Assembly: GCF_039978735.1 (NCBI RefSeq)
Contig: NZ_JBDWAS010000045.1
Coordinates: 186,001 to 250,000 of the forward strand
Direction of reading: 5' to 3'
Length of the DNA stretch: 64,000 nucleotides
Source: Maricaulis sp039978735
Lineage (GTDB): Bacteria > Pseudomonadota > Alphaproteobacteria > Caulobacterales > Maricaulaceae
Shown here: one piece after another, positions 50,957 to 61,375 of the stretch
How the letters are laid out: each line of letters opens with the position of its first letter
Position numbering within the stretch: position 1 is the first letter of the stretch
Program-made: the position numbers and the translations under genes
Notes under the pieces: generated by a model
Seen by the model: only the letters and a program-made list of their open reading frames with translations
The model's database searches: none
Told to the model about the DNA's origin: nothing

Positions 50957-52669
50957 ATGAGCATTGGTGTTAGCGCCAACCGGCTCGAGCTGCTGCAGAT
51001 CGCCCGTGCGGTCGCTGCCGAGAAATCGATCGACGAGAGCATCGTCATCGAGGCCATCGAGGAAGCGATCCAGAAGGCCGCGCGCTCGCGCTACGGTGCC
51101 GAGAACGACATCCGCGCCAAGATCGACCCGAAGACGGGCGAGCTGTCGCTGACCCGTAACATGACGGTCGTCGAAGAGGTCGAGAACGAGAGCCAGGAGC
51201 TCACGCTCGCCGACGCGCAGAAAATCGACAAGACCGCCGAGATCGGCACCGTCTTCTCCGACGAGCTGCCGCCGATCGAATTCGGCCGCGTCGCCTCGCA
51301 GACCGCCAAACAGGTCATCACGCAGAAAGTGCGTGAAGCCGAGCGCCAGCGCCAGTTCGAGGAATACAAGGACCGTGTCGGCGAGATCGTGTCCGGCATC
51401 GTCAAGCGCGTCGAATACGGCAATGTGATCATCGATCTGGGCCGCGCCGAAGGCATTATCCGCCGCGCCGACGGCATTCCGCGCGAAAACCTGCAGAACA
51501 ATGAGCGCGTGCGCGCCTACATCTATGATGTGCGCGAAGAGGTCCGCGGTCCGCAGATCTTCCTGTCGCGGGCGCATCCGGACTTCATGGCCGCCCTGTT
51601 CGCCCAGGAAGTGCCGGAAGTCTACGAAGGCATTATCGAGATCCCGTCGGTCGCCCGCGACCCGGGTTCGCGCGCCAAGATCGCCGTGATTTCCAATGAC
51701 AGCTCGATCGACCCGGTCGGCGCCTGTGTCGGTATGCGCGGTTCGCGCGTGCAGGCGGTGGTGTCCGAACTCGCCGGCGAGAAGATCGACATCATTCCCT
51801 GGTCCGACGATCCGGCCACCTTCATCGTCAACGCCCTGCAGCCGGCGGAAGTCGCCAAGGTCGTGCTCGACGAGGAAGACCAGCGCATCGAGGTCGTGGT
51901 GCCGGACGAGCAGCTCTCGCTCGCCATCGGCCGCCGCGGCCAGAATGTCCGCCTGGCCTCGCAGCTGACGGGCTGGTCGATCGACATCCTGACCGAGGAA
52001 GAAGAGTCCGAACGCCGCCAGAAGGAATTCGCCGAGCGGACCCAGCTCTTCATCGCGGCCCTTGATGTCGACGAGGTCATTGCCCAACTTCTGGCTACGG
52101 AAGGTTTCTCGGACGTCGAGGAAATCGCCTATGTCGACCTCGGCGAGATCGCCGTGATCGAAGGCTTCGACGAAGACACCGCCGAGGAAATCCAGGCCCG
52201 CGCCCGCGATTATCTGGACCGTCTGGCAGCCGAACAGGACGCCAAGCGCAAGGAGCTGGGTGTCGAGGACGCCGTGCTCGAGATCGAGGGTGTCGAACTG
52301 CCGATGGCTGTGAAGCTCGGCGAGAACGACGTCAAGACGGTCGACGATCTGGCCGGCCTGGTCACCGACGACCTGCGCGGCTGGTTCGAGAACCGCAATG
52401 GCGAGCGCGTGCGCGAGCCGGGCATCCTGGAAGACTTCAACCTGTCTGCCGACGATGCCGAGATGATGATCATGCGCGCCCGCGTCGCCGCCGGCTGGAT
52501 CTCCGAAGAAGACCTGCCGCAGCCGGCAGTCGAAGAGGTCGAGGCCGAGGGTGAGGATGACGGCGTGTTCGACGTCGAGAACATGGATCTGGCGGCTCTG
52601 GAAGCCGAGGCCGAGGCCCTGGGTCTCGATCTCGACGAGGCGGCCGAAGAGGAGAAGGAGACTGACTAG
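50957..52669 (+). CDS. nusA: NusA, transcription termination/antitermination factor
   Basis: 570 residues. N-terminal RNA-polymerase-binding domain (RLELLQIARAVAAEKSID), S1 domain (GEIVSGIVKRVEYGNVIIDLGRAEGII), two KH domains (DPVGACVGMRGSRVQAVVSELAGEKIDIIPW; LSLAIGRRGQNVRLASQLTGWSIDI), then helix-hairpin-helix repeats and an acidic C-terminal tail. Start 50957 with AAAGGG upstream. Modulates pausing, Rho-independent termination and rRNA antitermination. Confidence 0.97.
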   Translation: MSIGVSANRLELLQIARAVAAEKSIDESIVIEAIEEAIQKAARSRYGAENDIRAKIDPKTGELSLTRNMTVVEEVENESQELTLADAQKIDKTAEIGTVFSDELPPIEFGRVASQTAKQVITQKVREAERQRQFEEYKDRVGEIVSGIVKRVEYGNVIIDLGRAEGIIRRADGIPRENLQNNERVRAYIYDVREEVRGPQIFLSRAHPDFMAALFAQEVPEVYEGIIEIPSVARDPGSRAKIAVISNDSSIDPVGACVGMRGSRVQAVVSELAGEKIDIIPWSDDPATFIVNALQPAEVAKVVLDEEDQRIEVVVPDEQLSLAIGRRGQNVRLASQLTGWSIDILTEEEESERRQKEFAERTQLFIAALDVDEVIAQLLATEGFSDVEEIAYVDLGEIAVIEGFDEDTAEEIQARARDYLDRLAAEQDAKRKELGVEDAVLEIEGVELPMAVKLGENDVKTVDDLAGLVTDDLRGWFENRNGERVREPGILEDFNLSADDAEMMIMRARVAAGWISEEDLPQPAVEEVEAEGEDDGVFDVENMDLAALEAEAEALGLDLDEAAEEEKETD

Positions 52670-53297
52670 GTCTCCTGCCAGCGGCCGGGAGCGTGAACGG
52701 CGCTGCGTCGCCAGCGGCGAGGTAAGGGATGAGGCGGATCTGGTCCGTATCGCCCTTGCGCCGGATGGCAGCGTGGTGCCCGACCTGGCCGCGAAACTCC
52801 CGGGCCGCGGTGCCTGGGTTTCCGCCGACCGTGCGTCGGTGGAGCGGGCAGTGGCCCGCAAGGCATTCAACCGGGCCTTTGGCGGTCCGGTCACGGTTCC
52901 GGAGGATTTCGCCGGGACCATAGAACGGCTTCTGGCCGAGCGTGCGCTGAACCTGATCGGTCTGGCGCGCCGGGCCGGCGAGCTTGCAGCGGGGCAGGAC
53001 GCGGTGCGTCTCGCCCTCAAGGCCGCCCGCCCGGCCTGGCGCATCGAAGCGTCGGACGGGGCGGCGGACGGCCGGTCGAAACTCGACCGGCTGGCACGCG
53101 CAGCCTGGGGCGATGTCCCGGTGGCGGGGTGTTTCGAGGCGGAAGTCATCGGTCTGGCGCTGGGGCGCGGTCCGGTGGTCCATGCCTCCCTGTCGGAAGG
53201 ACCGCAGGCGCGGGCCTTTTCGGCGGTGATGCGGAAGCTCTCGGGCTTCCGGCCGCTCGACCCGCACGGGGCGGGTCTTGCGGCAGATGCGAAATGA
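52662..53297 (+). CDS. ylxR: YlxR-L7Ae fusion RNA-binding protein (DUF448)
   Basis: About 211 residues. YlxR/DUF448 domain (RRCVASGEVRDEADLVRIA, LPGRGAWVSADRASVERAVARKAFNRAF) fused to an L7Ae-like domain (ALNLIGLARRAGELAAGQDAV). The start is unusual: the best-supported site is CTG 52662, 7 nt after GGAG (inside a purine-rich run) and overlapping the nusA stop by 8 nt; the next in-frame starts (ATG 52557, GTG 52551) would overlap nusA by more than 110 nt. Normal neighbour between nusA and infB in this class. Confidence 0.85.
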   Translation: MTRSPASGRERERRCVASGEVRDEADLVRIALAPDGSVVPDLAAKLPGRGAWVSADRASVERAVARKAFNRAFGGPVTVPEDFAGTIERLLAERALNLIGLARRAGELAAGQDAVRLALKAARPAWRIEASDGAADGRSKLDRLARAAWGDVPVAGCFEAEVIGLALGRGPVVHASLSEGPQARAFSAVMRKLSGFRPLDPHGAGLAADAK

Positions 53298-53439
53298 ACC
53301 GCCTTCGCGGTTGCGTCCGGGCCTAAGCTGGCTAGTTTAGCGAGCCTTCAGACCGGACGAGCAGGTTTGGATAGTGCGCCGCACCGGCATTCGGCTACCG
53401 GGGCGGAACGTGGAACGAAAGCCGATTTGGAAGGCTCGC

Positions 53440-56031
53440 ATGAGCGACGCAGACGACAACAAGTCCGGCCGCCGGCCGCTCTCTTTGAAACGATCCGGCT
53501 CCGGCACCGTGCAGCAGAGTTTTGCGCGCGGACGCTCCAAGGCCGTGGTGGTCGAGAAGAAGCGCAAGCGTGTGGCGACACCGGGCAAGGACGGGGCTCA
53601 GGGGTCCGGCAAGGGTGCCGGCGGCGCGGCCAAGGGCGGCGAAAGCGCGCTTGCGGCCAAGGCGCGCCAGCTCGGTCTGTCCGAAGAGGAACTGGTTTCC
53701 CGTCAGCGCGCCATCGCCCGGGCCCGGGCCGAGGCGGCCGATCGCGATGCGCTGAAGAAGAAGGAAGCCGAGGAGCGCGCCCAGCGCGCGGCTGACGAAC
53801 AGCGTCATCTCGAGGAACAGCGCGAGCGCGAGCAACGCGAAGCGCGCGAAGCCGAGGATGAGGCCCGCCGCAAGGTTGAAGACGAGGTGCGCCGCAAGGC
53901 GGAAGAGGAGGCGGCCAATCTGGCGGCAGCCCAGGACGCGCCGCGCGGCGATGACGAGCCGCGCCGCAAGGCTGCGCCGGCCAAGGACAAGGACGAGCCG
54001 CGCCGCGACCGTCGCGATGATGGCGAGGACGCCGCCTCGGCCCTCGAGGCCATGGGTGGCCGCGTCAAGCGCAAGGGCAGTGCCGGTCCCGGTCCGGCCA
54101 AGGCCCAGCCGGCCCGCGCCAAGACCGACAATCGCCGCCGCGGCAAGCTGACGATCCAGAATATCGTCGATGGCGACGAGGAGCGGCAGCGTTCGCTCGC
54201 CTCGGTGCGCCGGGCCCGCGAGCGTGAAAAGCAGCGCCGCCAGGATACCGGTGCCGGCCGTGACAAGATCGCCCGCGATGTGGTCGTCCCGGAAGCCATC
54301 ACGGTGTCCGATCTGGCCAACCGTATGGCGGAACGCGCTGTCGACGTCGTCAAATACCTGATGAAACAGGGCCAGATGGTCCGCGTGAACGACGTGCTCG
54401 ATGCCGACACCGCCGAGCTGGTGGTCGAGGAATTCGGCCACATCGTGAAGCGCGTTTCCGAGTCCGACGTGGAAGAAGGCTTTATCGCCGAGGACGATCC
54501 GGAAGAAAGCCAGGTCACGCGTGCGCCGGTCATTGCTGTCATGGGTCACGTCGACCACGGCAAGACCTCGCTGCTCGACGCGCTGCGCGCCACCGATGTG
54601 GCGGCTGGCGAGGCGGGTGGCATCACCCAGCATATCGGTGCCTACCAGGTGCAGCTGAAGGGCGGCGAGAAGATCACCTTCCTCGACACGCCGGGCCACG
54701 CGGCCTTCTCGGCCATGCGTTCGCGCGGTGCCGAGGCGACCGATATCGTGATCCTGGTCGTGGCGGCCGACGACAGCGTCAAGCCGCAGACGATCGAGGC
54801 GATCCATCACGCCAAGGCGGCGGGTACGCCGATCATCGTGGCGGTCAACAAGTGCGACAAGCCGGATGCCAATCCGCAAAAGGTCCTCACCGACCTGCTG
54901 CAGCACGAGATCGTCGTGGAAGCCATGTCCGGTGACGTGCAGTCGGTGAATGTCTCCGCGAAGAAGCGCGAAGGTCTCGACGAGCTGACCGAGGCGATCA
55001 ACCTGCAGGCCGAACTGCTCGACCTGAAGGCCAATCCCGACCGGGCCGCCGAAGGCATCGTCATCGAAAGCCAGGTCGACAAGGGCCGCGGCTCGGTGGC
55101 CACGGTGCTGGTGCGCCGCGGTACGCTGAAGCGCGGTGACGTTGTCGTCGCCGGTTCGCAGTGGGGCCGTGTGCGGGCGCTCGTCAATGAGCGCGGCCAG
55201 CAGCTCGATTCCGCCGAACCGTCCGTGCCGGTCGAGATCCTCGGCCTGGCCGGGGCGCCGGAACCGGGCGAGGTCTTCGCCGTCGTCGAGAACGAGGCCC
55301 GGGCCCGCGAGATCGCCGACTACCGTCAGCGCAAGGAGCGTCAGGCGGCCGGTGCGATCAGCGGCGGCGGCGCCTCGCTCGAGCAGATGATGGCGCGCCT
55401 GAAACAGGACCAGACCCAGGAAATGCCGCTGCTGGTGAAGGCGGATGTGCAGGGCTCGGCCGAGGCGATCAAGCAGTCGCTCGAGAAGCTGGGCAATGAC
55501 GAGGTCCGCGCCCGCGTCATTCACGCTGCCCCGGGCGGTGTGAACGAGAGCGACGTGCTCCTGGCCAAGTCGTCCGGTGCACCGGTCTTCGCCTTCAATG
55601 TCCGCGCCAACAAGCAGGCCCGCGAGCTGGCCGAGCGTGAAGGTGTCGAGATCCGCTATTACTCGGTGATCTACGATGTGCTGGACGACGTGAAGAACAC
55701 GATGGAAGGCATGCTGGCGCCGGAGAAGCGCGAGAACTTCATCGGTTACGCCGAGATTCTGGAAGTGTTCAACATCACCAAGGTCGGCAAGGTCGCCGGT
55801 TGCCGCGTGACCGAAGGCGTGGTGAAGCGCGGCTGCGGCGTGCGCCTGCTGCGCGACGATACGGTGCTGCACGAGGGCCATCTGAAGACCCTCAAGCGCT
55901 TCAAGGACGAGGTTCCCGAGGTCAAGAGCGGCACCGAGTGCGGCATGGCCTTCGAGAATTACGACGACCTGCAGAAGGGCGACCAGATCGAGTGTTTCGA
56001 AGTGGTCGAGATCGCCCGCAAGCTGGACTGA
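53440..56031 (+). CDS. infB: Translation initiation factor IF-2
   Basis: 863 residues. Long charged N-terminal region with coiled-coil stretches (residues about 90-200, R/E/A-rich), IF2N helix (ITVSDLANRMAERAVDVVKYLMKQG), then the GTPase: G1 GHVDHGKTS (from Gly369), G3 DTPGHAAF, G4 NKCDKP, and domains II-IV. GTPase that brings initiator tRNA to the 30S subunit. ATG 53440 is chosen over the longer frame from 53374, which would add unconserved residues. The last gene of the rimP operon. Confidence 0.97.
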   Translation: MSDADDNKSGRRPLSLKRSGSGTVQQSFARGRSKAVVVEKKRKRVATPGKDGAQGSGKGAGGAAKGGESALAAKARQLGLSEEELVSRQRAIARARAEAADRDALKKKEAEERAQRAADEQRHLEEQREREQREAREAEDEARRKVEDEVRRKAEEEAANLAAAQDAPRGDDEPRRKAAPAKDKDEPRRDRRDDGEDAASALEAMGGRVKRKGSAGPGPAKAQPARAKTDNRRRGKLTIQNIVDGDEERQRSLASVRRAREREKQRRQDTGAGRDKIARDVVVPEAITVSDLANRMAERAVDVVKYLMKQGQMVRVNDVLDADTAELVVEEFGHIVKRVSESDVEEGFIAEDDPEESQVTRAPVIAVMGHVDHGKTSLLDALRATDVAAGEAGGITQHIGAYQVQLKGGEKITFLDTPGHAAFSAMRSRGAEATDIVILVVAADDSVKPQTIEAIHHAKAAGTPIIVAVNKCDKPDANPQKVLTDLLQHEIVVEAMSGDVQSVNVSAKKREGLDELTEAINLQAELLDLKANPDRAAEGIVIESQVDKGRGSVATVLVRRGTLKRGDVVVAGSQWGRVRALVNERGQQLDSAEPSVPVEILGLAGAPEPGEVFAVVENEARAREIADYRQRKERQAAGAISGGGASLEQMMARLKQDQTQEMPLLVKADVQGSAEAIKQSLEKLGNDEVRARVIHAAPGGVNESDVLLAKSSGAPVFAFNVRANKQARELAEREGVEIRYYSVIYDVLDDVKNTMEGMLAPEKRENFIGYAEILEVFNITKVGKVAGCRVTEGVVKRGCGVRLLRDDTVLHEGHLKTLKRFKDEVPEVKSGTECGMAFENYDDLQKGDQIECFEVVEIARKLD

Positions 56032-56060
56032 CCGGCGCGCACGAACGGCAGGCATTGAAA

Positions 56061-56093
56061 AAGGGCGGCTCCGGCAGGGGCCGCCCTTCTTGC
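56061..56093. terminator. Bidirectional intrinsic terminator
   Basis: Stem AAGGGCGGC (56061-56069) / GCCGCCCTT (56080-56088) with a 10-nt loop. On the minus strand it runs into CCCTTTTTC, a good T-run ending the NTF2-like pair; on the plus strand the tail is weaker (CTTCTTG) and ends infB. Confidence 0.75.
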
Positions 56094-56116
56094 ATCCCGC
56101 CATATCGGCCGGTGGA

Positions 56117-56620
56117 TCACTCGGCAGCCGGGATCAGCCCCTGTTCCGGCGTGGCGTAATTGGCGTAGTCGTCATGACGGATCACCACGCCGTCGCGCAC
56201 CGTCACCACGGTGACCTGTTCGGCACGCCAGCGGAAATTCTGGCCCTCGGTGCGCGCCGGGTAGAGCGCGTTGACATGGCCCATGAAGACGACCCGGCCA
56301 TTGCTCTCGAACACGGTATCCCACTCGAAGCCGAGTTCGATCGGATTATAGCTGGCGCTGAAGCTGCGCAGCGAGGCCATAACCTCATCGCGGCCCTCGT
56401 ACATCACGCCGTCCTCGCCATAGTCCGGGCCCATCGCGGTGGTGTCGGCAAACACCGCATCCTCGGCCAGAAAGGCCTCCATCGCGTCCCAGTCGACGGC
56501 CGAATAGTGCTCCATGTATTCGCGGGCGAGCTGTTCGGCCTCGCTCATCTCCTGCGCCCAGGCTGCAGGCATCCAGGCCAGGCTGGCGATGAGCGCCGCC
56601 GCGACGGTATGGTTTTTCAT
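56117..56620 (-). CDS. Secreted NTF2/SnoaL-like protein, copy 2
   Basis: 167 residues with a Sec signal peptide (MKNHTVAAALIASLAWMPAAWAQ). NTF2-like cone fold typical of SnoaL/DUF4440: LAREYMEHYSAVDWDAMEAFLAEDAVFADTT, YEGRDEVMASLRSFS, VTVVTVRDGVVIRHDDYANYA. Probably a periplasmic ligand-binding or isomerase-like protein. Follows its paralogue by 12 nt and lies antisense between infB and rbfA. Substrate unknown. Confidence 0.85.
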   Translation of the reverse strand: MKNHTVAAALIASLAWMPAAWAQEMSEAEQLAREYMEHYSAVDWDAMEAFLAEDAVFADTTAMGPDYGEDGVMYEGRDEVMASLRSFSASYNPIELGFEWDTVFESNGRVVFMGHVNALYPARTEGQNFRWRAEQVTVVTVRDGVVIRHDDYANYATPEQGLIPAAE

Positions 56621-56632
56621 GCAAGATCCTCG

Positions 56633-57109
56633 TCAGTGATCGCCGGCGGGTGCGATCTGCACCATGCCGGCATAGTCGGTATAGTCGCGATGCTCGACGA
56701 CCTGGCCGTCCTGCACCGTGACAATGGTGACAATCGGGAAGCGGTAGTGCCGTTCCCCGTCCTCCAGCGCGTAGACAGCGGTGACCGCGCCGTCAAAGAC
56801 GGTGCGTCCGGACGCCTGATAATTGCGATCGACGGCATATTCGAGCCGTTCGACATTCCATGAACGCAATCCGGTGAGGATGGCCTCGCGGCCCTGCCAG
56901 TCGATCGGCTGTGTGATATTGCCCACATCGAAGGAGGTCGGGTCGATGAAGGCGGCGTCCTCGGCATAGAGTGCGGCAAGCGCATCGAAATCCTGCGCCT
57001 GGTAGGCGGCCAGATAGGCCTGTGCGACCGGGACCTCCGGCGGCGCATCGTCCTGCCGGGCGACCAGCGCCATCATGATCACGAAAAAGCCGGCAACCGA
57101 CTTGCTCAT
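56633..57109 (-). CDS. Secreted NTF2/SnoaL-like protein, copy 1
   Basis: 158 residues from ATG 57109 with a GGAGGACGC ribosome-binding site. N-terminal hydrophobic leader (KSVAGFFVIMMALVA) and the same fold as its downstream partner: AQAYLAAYQAQDFDALAALYAEDAAFIDPTSFDV, WQGREAILTGLRSW, VTIVTVQDGQVVEHRDYTDYAG. Divergence between the copies is substantial, so the duplication is old. First gene of the minus-strand pair that splits the nusA-pnp gene run. Confidence 0.85.
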   Translation of the reverse strand: MSKSVAGFFVIMMALVARQDDAPPEVPVAQAYLAAYQAQDFDALAALYAEDAAFIDPTSFDVGNITQPIDWQGREAILTGLRSWNVERLEYAVDRNYQASGRTVFDGAVTAVYALEDGERHYRFPIVTIVTVQDGQVVEHRDYTDYAGMVQIAPAGDH

Positions 57110-57211
57110 CTGCGTCCTCCTCCCCAGGTGGCCGGCCAGACTAGATGCGGTGTCCGGCCGGGGCCATTCACGCTTTTGCGAGCGGCGGCCCCGCGAAGCC
57201 GGGCGCATGCC

Positions 57212-57239
57212 TTGCATCGCGGCGGCAAGAGGCGTAAAC
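57212..57239 (+). promoter_or_regulatory. Weak promoter candidate for rbfA
   Basis: TTGCAT (57212-57217) and GTAAAC (57234-57239), 16-nt spacer, 36 nt before the rbfA start. The -35 is the same hexamer as in the rimP promoter but the -10 is poor. A promoter is required here because the antisense gene pair cuts rbfA off from infB. Confidence 0.3.
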
Positions 57240-57274
57240 CCCCGCGCCCCGGACCCGAACCGATGGAGCGCGTC

Positions 57275-57697
57275 ATGGCCAGGCATCAGCATCGCAACGA
57301 AACCAAGGGCCCCTCGCAGCGCCAGCTGCGCGCAGGCGAGCTCATCCGTCATGCGCTGGTCGACATTCTCGCCCGCGAGGAGCTGCGCGACCCGGATCTG
57401 GACGGTGTGCTGATCTCGGTCACCGAGGTGCGGCCCAGCCCCGATCTGCGCCAGGCGAAAGTCTATGTCGCGCCGCTCGGCCAGGGCGACCAGGAGCGTC
57501 TGGCCGCCGCCCTCAACCGTGCTGCCAGCTATCTGCGCGGCAAGCTGGGGCGCGAGATCGACATGAAGTTCACGCCGCAGCTCCACTTCCACCCGGACAA
57601 CAGTTTCGACACGGCCAGCCATGTCGACGAATTGCTGTCGCGGCCGCAGGTGAAGCAGGACCTCAGACACGATCAGCCGGGCGAGGACGAGGAATAG
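57275..57697 (+). CDS. rbfA: RbfA, ribosome-binding factor A
   Basis: 140 residues from ATG 57275 (GGAG at 8 nt; ATG 57263 also in frame). Family pattern: SQRQLRAGELIRHALVDILAREELRDPDLDGVLISVTEVRPSPDLRQAKVYVAPLG, KLGREIDMKFTPQLHFHPDNSFDTA. KH-type fold needed for 16S 5' end processing and 30S maturation. Normally follows infB directly. Confidence 0.96.
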   Translation: MARHQHRNETKGPSQRQLRAGELIRHALVDILAREELRDPDLDGVLISVTEVRPSPDLRQAKVYVAPLGQGDQERLAAALNRAASYLRGKLGREIDMKFTPQLHFHPDNSFDTASHVDELLSRPQVKQDLRHDQPGEDEE

Positions 57698-57764
57698 CCT
57701 CGCCGCCCGTTCAAACCGCTCTTGCGCATCCGGGTCCGATCCCCGGCGAAAGAAGGAGATTTAT

Positions 57765-58721
57765 ATGGCCCGTCGCCGCAAGGGGCTGGACGTCCATGGC
57801 TGGATCGTCCTGGACAAGCCGCTCGACATGACCTCCACCCAGGCCGTCTCGGCTGTGCGCCGCATCTTCAATGCGAAGAAGGCCGGTCATGCCGGCACGC
57901 TCGACCCGCTGGCCTCGGGCCTTTTGCCGATCGCGCTGGGCGAGGCGACCAAGACCGTGCCCTTCGCCGTCGAGGGCGAGAAGATCTACCGTTTCACGGT
58001 GAAATGGGGCGAGCGCACCGACACGCTGGATGCCGAGGGCGAGATTGTCGCCACGTCGGACGTGCGCCCGGACCGCGCGGCCATCGAGGCGGCGCTGGCC
58101 GGCTTCATCGGCGATATCGAACAGGTGCCGCCGGTCTATTCCGCGATCAAGGTGGATGGCGAGCGCGCCTACGACCTCGCCCGCGACGGCGAGACGGTCG
58201 AGCTGGAGGCGCGCCGGGTGCATGTCTTCGACCTGCGTCTGATGGACTGCCCGTCGCCGGATATGGCGGTGCTGGAGATGCGCTGCGGCAAGGGGGTCTA
58301 TGTGCGCTCCCTGGCCCGCGATCTGGCCTTCGCGCTGGACACGGAGGGGCATGTTGCGGCGCTGCGCCGGATCCGGGTCGGCCGTTTCGATGAGGCTGAA
58401 TCCACAAGACTGGACGTATTGGAAGAAATGGCCCATAAGGGCGCCGCTTCGGAAGCTCTGCTCCCGGTTCAGACCGCGCTGGACGACATCCCGGCCCTGG
58501 CCGTGACCGAGGAGGAAGCCTTCCAATTGAAGCAAGGACGCTCGATCGTCCTGCTCCCGCGTCAGGCGCTAGAGCTGAAAACGCAGCGACGCCCGCTCTC
58601 GATAGCGGGTCGGGACTGCAGCTTCTCGGCTTTGGCGGTCTGCAAGGACCAGGCAGTCGCGATCGGCGACGCCAGAGCCGGAAAATTCCAGCCCTGGCGC
58701 GTTTTCAACCTCACCCCGTGA
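57765..58721 (+). CDS. truB: TruB, tRNA pseudouridine-55 synthase
   Basis: 318 residues. Excellent ribosome-binding site AGAAGGAGA before ATG 57765. Catalytic Asp47 in GHAGTLDPLASGLLPIALGEATK, IPPVYSAIK-type loop VPPVYSAIKVDGERAYDLAR, and MRCGKGVYVRSLARDLA. Makes pseudouridine 55 in tRNA T-loops. Operon with rbfA and rpsO. Confidence 0.97.
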   Translation: MARRRKGLDVHGWIVLDKPLDMTSTQAVSAVRRIFNAKKAGHAGTLDPLASGLLPIALGEATKTVPFAVEGEKIYRFTVKWGERTDTLDAEGEIVATSDVRPDRAAIEAALAGFIGDIEQVPPVYSAIKVDGERAYDLARDGETVELEARRVHVFDLRLMDCPSPDMAVLEMRCGKGVYVRSLARDLAFALDTEGHVAALRRIRVGRFDEAESTRLDVLEEMAHKGAASEALLPVQTALDDIPALAVTEEEAFQLKQGRSIVLLPRQALELKTQRRPLSIAGRDCSFSALAVCKDQAVAIGDARAGKFQPWRVFNLTP

Positions 58722-58754
58722 CCGGGGCGACATAACGCGTTTTAGGAGAACACG

Positions 58755-59024
58755 ATGTCGATTACGCAAGAGCGCAAGACCGCGCTCATCAAAGACAATG
58801 CTCGCGGCAACACGGATACGGGTTCGCCCGAAGTCCAGGTGGCTATCCTGACCGAACGGATCGCCAACCTCACCGAGCACTTCAAGAGCCACAAGAAGGA
58901 CAACCACTCGCGTCGCGGCCTTCTGAAAATGGTTTCCCAGCGTCGCCGGCTTCTCGACTACCTGAAGAAGAAAGACGAAGCGCGTTACACGGCGCTTATC
59001 GAGAAGCTGGGTCTGCGCCGCTGA
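58755..59024 (+). CDS. rpsO: 30S ribosomal protein S15
   Basis: 89 residues, the family length. SITQERKTALIKDNARGNTDTGSPEVQVAILTERIANLTEHFKSHKKDNHSRRGLLKMVSQRRRLLDYLKKKD is textbook S15. AGGAGAA ribosome-binding site. Binds 16S rRNA early in 30S assembly; in E. coli it represses its own translation, which I cannot see here. Confidence 0.98.
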   Translation: MSITQERKTALIKDNARGNTDTGSPEVQVAILTERIANLTEHFKSHKKDNHSRRGLLKMVSQRRRLLDYLKKKDEARYTALIEKLGLRR

Positions 59025-59053
59025 TCCGCGACCACATCCGTACGAAAGACGAT

Positions 59054-61183
<2,130 letters not shown>

Positions 61184-61210
61184 GGCCCGCTTCATCCCGA
61201 CTGAAACGAG

Positions 61211-61250
61211 ACGCCCCCGCAGGTTTTGCCTGCGGGGGCGTTTCTTTTTC
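61211..61250 (+). terminator. Strong intrinsic terminator after pnp
   Basis: Perfect 13-bp stem ACGCCCCCGCAGG (61211-61223) / CCTGCGGGGGCGT (61229-61241), 5-nt loop, then TTCTTTTTC. It ends the rbfA-pnp operon. Confidence 0.95.
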
Positions 61251-61375
61251 AACACACTGTAAAGTCAGTATCATTTATGCGGCACTCGCGGCTTGCAGCC
61301 GCAAAACAGCCTGCTAATACCCCCATCTCTTTTCGGGATTTCCCGGCGCGATACGCCGGCAAAGGGGACGTTTCA

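Noticed and set aside
61251..61375. Fur box upstream of the porin-like gene
   Set aside because: Only partial similarity to a GATAATGATTATC-type site (TATCATTTATG); no symmetric match.
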